This document shows positions 5,584 through 7,007 of a stretch of 7,007 nt of DNA, in pieces (position 1 is the first letter of the stretch; each line of letters starts with the position of its first letter). The stretch spans positions 1-7,007 of the forward strand of contig JAKQGS010000376.1 in NCBI GenBank assembly GCA_029556045.1, written 5' to 3'. A program made the position numbers and the translations under genes. The notes under the pieces were generated by a model. The model saw only the letters and a program-made list of their open reading frames with translations. It made no database searches and had not been told where the DNA came from. The stretch is from Pseudomonadota bacterium (GTDB taxonomy: Bacteria; Bdellovibrionota; Oligoflexia; Oligoflexales; Oligoflexaceae).

Positions 5584-6327
5584 CTAAAACTTAAAGGGTT
5601 CACAGATTTTTTCGCCGGTGGTGGCATCAAACCCCACCAGTACCTCTTTTGTACGGTCGCAGTCACCGGGGACCACCCCTTCCACCTGCCGGCTGATGCC
5701 CGGCAGAGTGACGCAGGTCAGGGTTGCCCCCACGATGGCGTTGGCAAAGCGGGGTGCTCCGTTGGCGGCAACCCCGCAAGAGTTGTTGTCATCGGAGGTC
5801 ATGGAATTTTTCAGCACGAAGGGGATTTGCCCTGTGCGGAATAAAGCCCCTTCCACCATGATGGAGTAACGGACAAAGATGAGTGACGGTGGATCGCAGG
5901 CCGCATCGGGGCAGGCAGGTGAAAACTGGGTCACCACCTCAAATGGACAACCGGTCAGGCCGGCTGAGCATTTTTCCCCGTTGAGATTAAATTTACCGGT
6001 TAATTGCAGTTTGCTACCGTACCAAAGGTTAAATTCCTGAGCTTTTTGGGGGCATTTGGCACCGTCTTCCTTGATGCAGGATCGCAGTTTGTCGTTGACG
6101 GTCATGGATTTGTTCATGGAGGCCTGATCGGCAGCAGCAAAGCGGACGTTTTCTTCGATTTCCGTGAGAATGTCTTTTTGTTTCAGCAGAGCCATACTAC
6201 CCTGGCCAGCTTTGAAAAACTGGGCGGTATACATCACCACCAGCAGTCCCACCGCCATTCCCACAAGGGACTGCACCAGGGTAAATCCCTCTTGGTTGCG
6301 CCATGGATGTGTTTGCCGCGTCATCAT
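5584..6327 (-). CDS. PilW-like minor pilin (prepilin-type N-terminal domain)
   Basis: The product has 247 residues. The leader ends at Gly14 (RNQEG) before FTLVQSLVGMAVGLLVVM. This helix resembles PilW, except that +5 is Gln19 where Glu is expected. The body has cysteines at 84, 92, 120, 127, 139 and 144. Two Cys loops follow (184-205, degenerate, and 223-242), and the chain ends in EPFKF. I chose the ATG at 6327 because GGAG (6335-6338) lies 7 nt before it. An in-frame ATG at 6351 would add eight residues but has only a poor ribosome site. This is the first gene of the three-pilin cluster, with 12 nt to the next gene. It probably belongs to a pilus-initiation or tip complex. No pilus motor, secretin or major pilin gene is visible in the window. 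Confidence 0.85.
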   Translation of the reverse strand: MMTRQTHPWRNQEGFTLVQSLVGMAVGLLVVMYTAQFFKAGQGSMALLKQKDILTEIEENVRFAAADQASMNKSMTVNDKLRSCIKEDGAKCPQKAQEFNLWYGSKLQLTGKFNLNGEKCSAGLTGCPFEVVTQFSPACPDAACDPPSLIFVRYSIMVEGALFRTGQIPFVLKNSMTSDDNNSCGVAANGAPRFANAIVGATLTCVTLPGISRQVEGVVPGDCDRTKEVLVGFDATTGEKICEPFKF

Positions 6328-6540
6328 CGAAAAGCTCCGCTTTGATTCCATGGCTTCTTATCGGCATAAGGACTGCAAAAAATCAGGGAAAATTTGCGGG
6401 GCCGAACGGTATGGTGGAAAATCTGGCGCAAGCCTCGAATTTGATTTGAGGATGTTGCAAGCTTACCGTTGGTATGAAACGGTTATTTCAGGTGCTTATG
6501 CGGTCGCGGAAGATAAAAAACACGGACCCCACCAGACAGG
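6328..6540 (-). promoter_or_regulatory. Intergenic region upstream of the pilin cluster
   Basis: These 213 bp separate the methyltransferase stop codon from the first pilin start. An inverted repeat, ACCGTT-N7-AACGGT (6465-6483), could be an operator. Just after the methyltransferase stop there is a T6 run on the minus strand (plus A6 at about 6515-6520), preceded by a G+C-rich stretch, but I see no stable stem before it. I found no convincing sigma-70 or sigma-54 promoter. The pilin genes may have a non-consensus promoter here or may be read through from the methyltransferase. Confidence 0.35.
6335..6338 (-). promoter_or_regulatory. Ribosome-binding site deciding the start of the PilW-like gene
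   Basis: Minus-strand GGAG lies 7 nt before the ATG at 6327. It favours this start over the ATG at 6351, which would put the site inside the coding region. Both starts leave the prepilin cleavage site intact. Confidence 0.7.
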
Positions 6541-6960
6541 TTATTTTTTCTTGAAAAACTCTTCGGCTGCTTTCATGTGGGACGACGGCCCGGAGTCCTT
6601 CTGCTTACTGTGCATATCCCAAAGATTGTATTTGGCGGCATCCTTGTCCAACGGCTTTTGCGCGAGACATTGCACCACCACACGACCGTGCACCAATCCC
6701 TCCTGGTAGAAGAGAATGCGTAGGCCTTTCAAGTTGTGGAGCAGTTCATTGGGGCCAAAATAGTAATGGCGATAGGCTTCATCCTTGGCGATAATTTCCT
6801 TCATCTCCTCCACCATGAAGGACTCCACCAAAAGGGTTCCCCCCTGCTTGAGGGCGCGGACCATTTCGGAATAGTACCGGGGCACCGCCGGTCGGTAATT
6901 CATCATGATGACGGTGTCGTATTCCATCAACCCCATCAGGTACATGTCCAGGTCCGCCTG
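6541..6960 (-). CDS. Class I SAM-dependent methyltransferase, C-terminal part (5' end missing)
   Basis: About 140 C-terminal residues are present. The order EYDTVIMMNYRP, YYSEMVRALKQGGTLLVESF, then FGPNELLHNLKGLRILFYQEG and VVVQCLAQKP matches the second half of a class I (TehB/UbiE-like) methyltransferase: strand beta4, the LKxGG loop, beta5, a helix, then beta6-beta7. The SAM-binding Gly-rich motif I would lie upstream and is missing. The substrate is unknown. A Lys-rich tail (KAAEEFFKKK) follows the fold. The frame stays open to the window end, but bases after about 6961 are an inverted copy of 6890-6935. The last trustworthy upstream residues are therefore QADLD, before the Met at 6945. 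An in-frame Met at 6945 is not a credible start because the fold would lack its first half. Confidence 0.75.
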   Translation of the reverse strand, partial: QADLDMYLMGLMEYDTVIMMNYRPAVPRYYSEMVRALKQGGTLLVESFMVEEMKEIIAKDEAYRHYYFGPNELLHNLKGLRILFYQEGLVHGRVVVQCLAQKPLDKDAAKYNLWDMHSKQKDSGPSSHMKAAEEFFKKK

Positions 6961-7007
6961 TTGGGGTTGATGGAATACGACACCGTCATCATGATGAATT
7001 ACCGACC
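6890..7007. repeat. Perfect 46-bp inverted repeat at the window end, probable assembly fold-back
   Basis: Bases 6890-6935 are exactly the reverse complement of 6962-7007, separated by 26 nt (6936-6961). After a T-T mismatch at 6936/6961 the pairing resumes for four bases, CAGG (6937-6940) with CCTG (6957-6960). The left arm lies inside the conserved methyltransferase coding sequence and the right arm stops exactly at the last base. This is typical of a fold-back or chimeric read at a contig end rather than a biological repeat. Confidence 0.85.

Noticed and set aside
6164..6709. 181-residue plus-strand open frame across the pilin/methyltransferase boundary
   Set aside because: It spans two minus-strand genes and their intergenic region, and has no recognisable domain.
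6890..7007. Hairpin telomere or attachment site at the right end
   Set aside because: The left arm is conserved methyltransferase coding sequence and the centre is 26 nt of non-palindromic sequence. A fold-back artefact explains it more simply.
1..7007. tRNA, rRNA, CRISPR array, insertion sequence or riboswitch
   Set aside because: I saw no cloverleaf, regularly spaced repeats, transposase or conserved aptamer-like leader. Almost all of the window is coding.

Overview
This 7.0 kb window is bacterial and close to 50% G+C. It carries six genes that are complete or nearly so, plus two cut by the window edges. The organism is diderm (Gram-negative type). One protein has a Sec signal peptide, a beta-rich body and a terminal Phe, as outer-membrane barrels do, and three proteins have type III (prepilin) signal sequences. 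The species cannot be fixed from the sequence. A proteobacterium or Bdellovibrionota-like lineage would fit.

Left part (1-1560): the first codons of a divergent minus-strand gene (1-72) face a plus-strand DHA1-type MFS exporter (249-1469). The 176 bp between them holds a repeated AATTG/CAATT and GGCCGAATTGT pattern that looks like an operator. The exporter ends at a strong bidirectional terminator, which it shares with the convergent outer-membrane protein gene.

Middle part (1559-3500): a minus-strand gene for an unrecognised outer-membrane beta-barrel protein has a near-consensus sigma-70 promoter. Divergent to it is a plus-strand prolyl-4-hydroxylase-like 2-oxoglutarate/Fe(II) oxygenase. 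The shared intergenic region contains a perfect 7-bp inverted repeat.

Right part (3500-6327, minus strand) is the most interesting. Three tightly packed prepilin-like genes, in transcription order, are a PilW-like minor pilin, a PilV-like minor pilin and a larger pilin-like protein fused to a C-terminal von Willebrand factor A (VWA) domain with an intact MIDAS motif. All three appear to share six cysteines in a pilin core followed by two Cys-bounded loops, so I read them as diverged paralogues. Two of the three lack the Glu at position +5 of the mature pilin. The likely product is a pilus-tip or initiation complex in which the adhesive VWA module is covalently part of a minor pilin instead of a separate PilY1-like protein.

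Upstream of the pilins on the same strand is the C-terminal part of a class I SAM-dependent methyltransferase. It runs into a perfect 46-bp inverted repeat ending exactly at the last base of the window. That repeat looks like a fold-back artefact at a contig end, so sequence beyond about 6961 should not be trusted.
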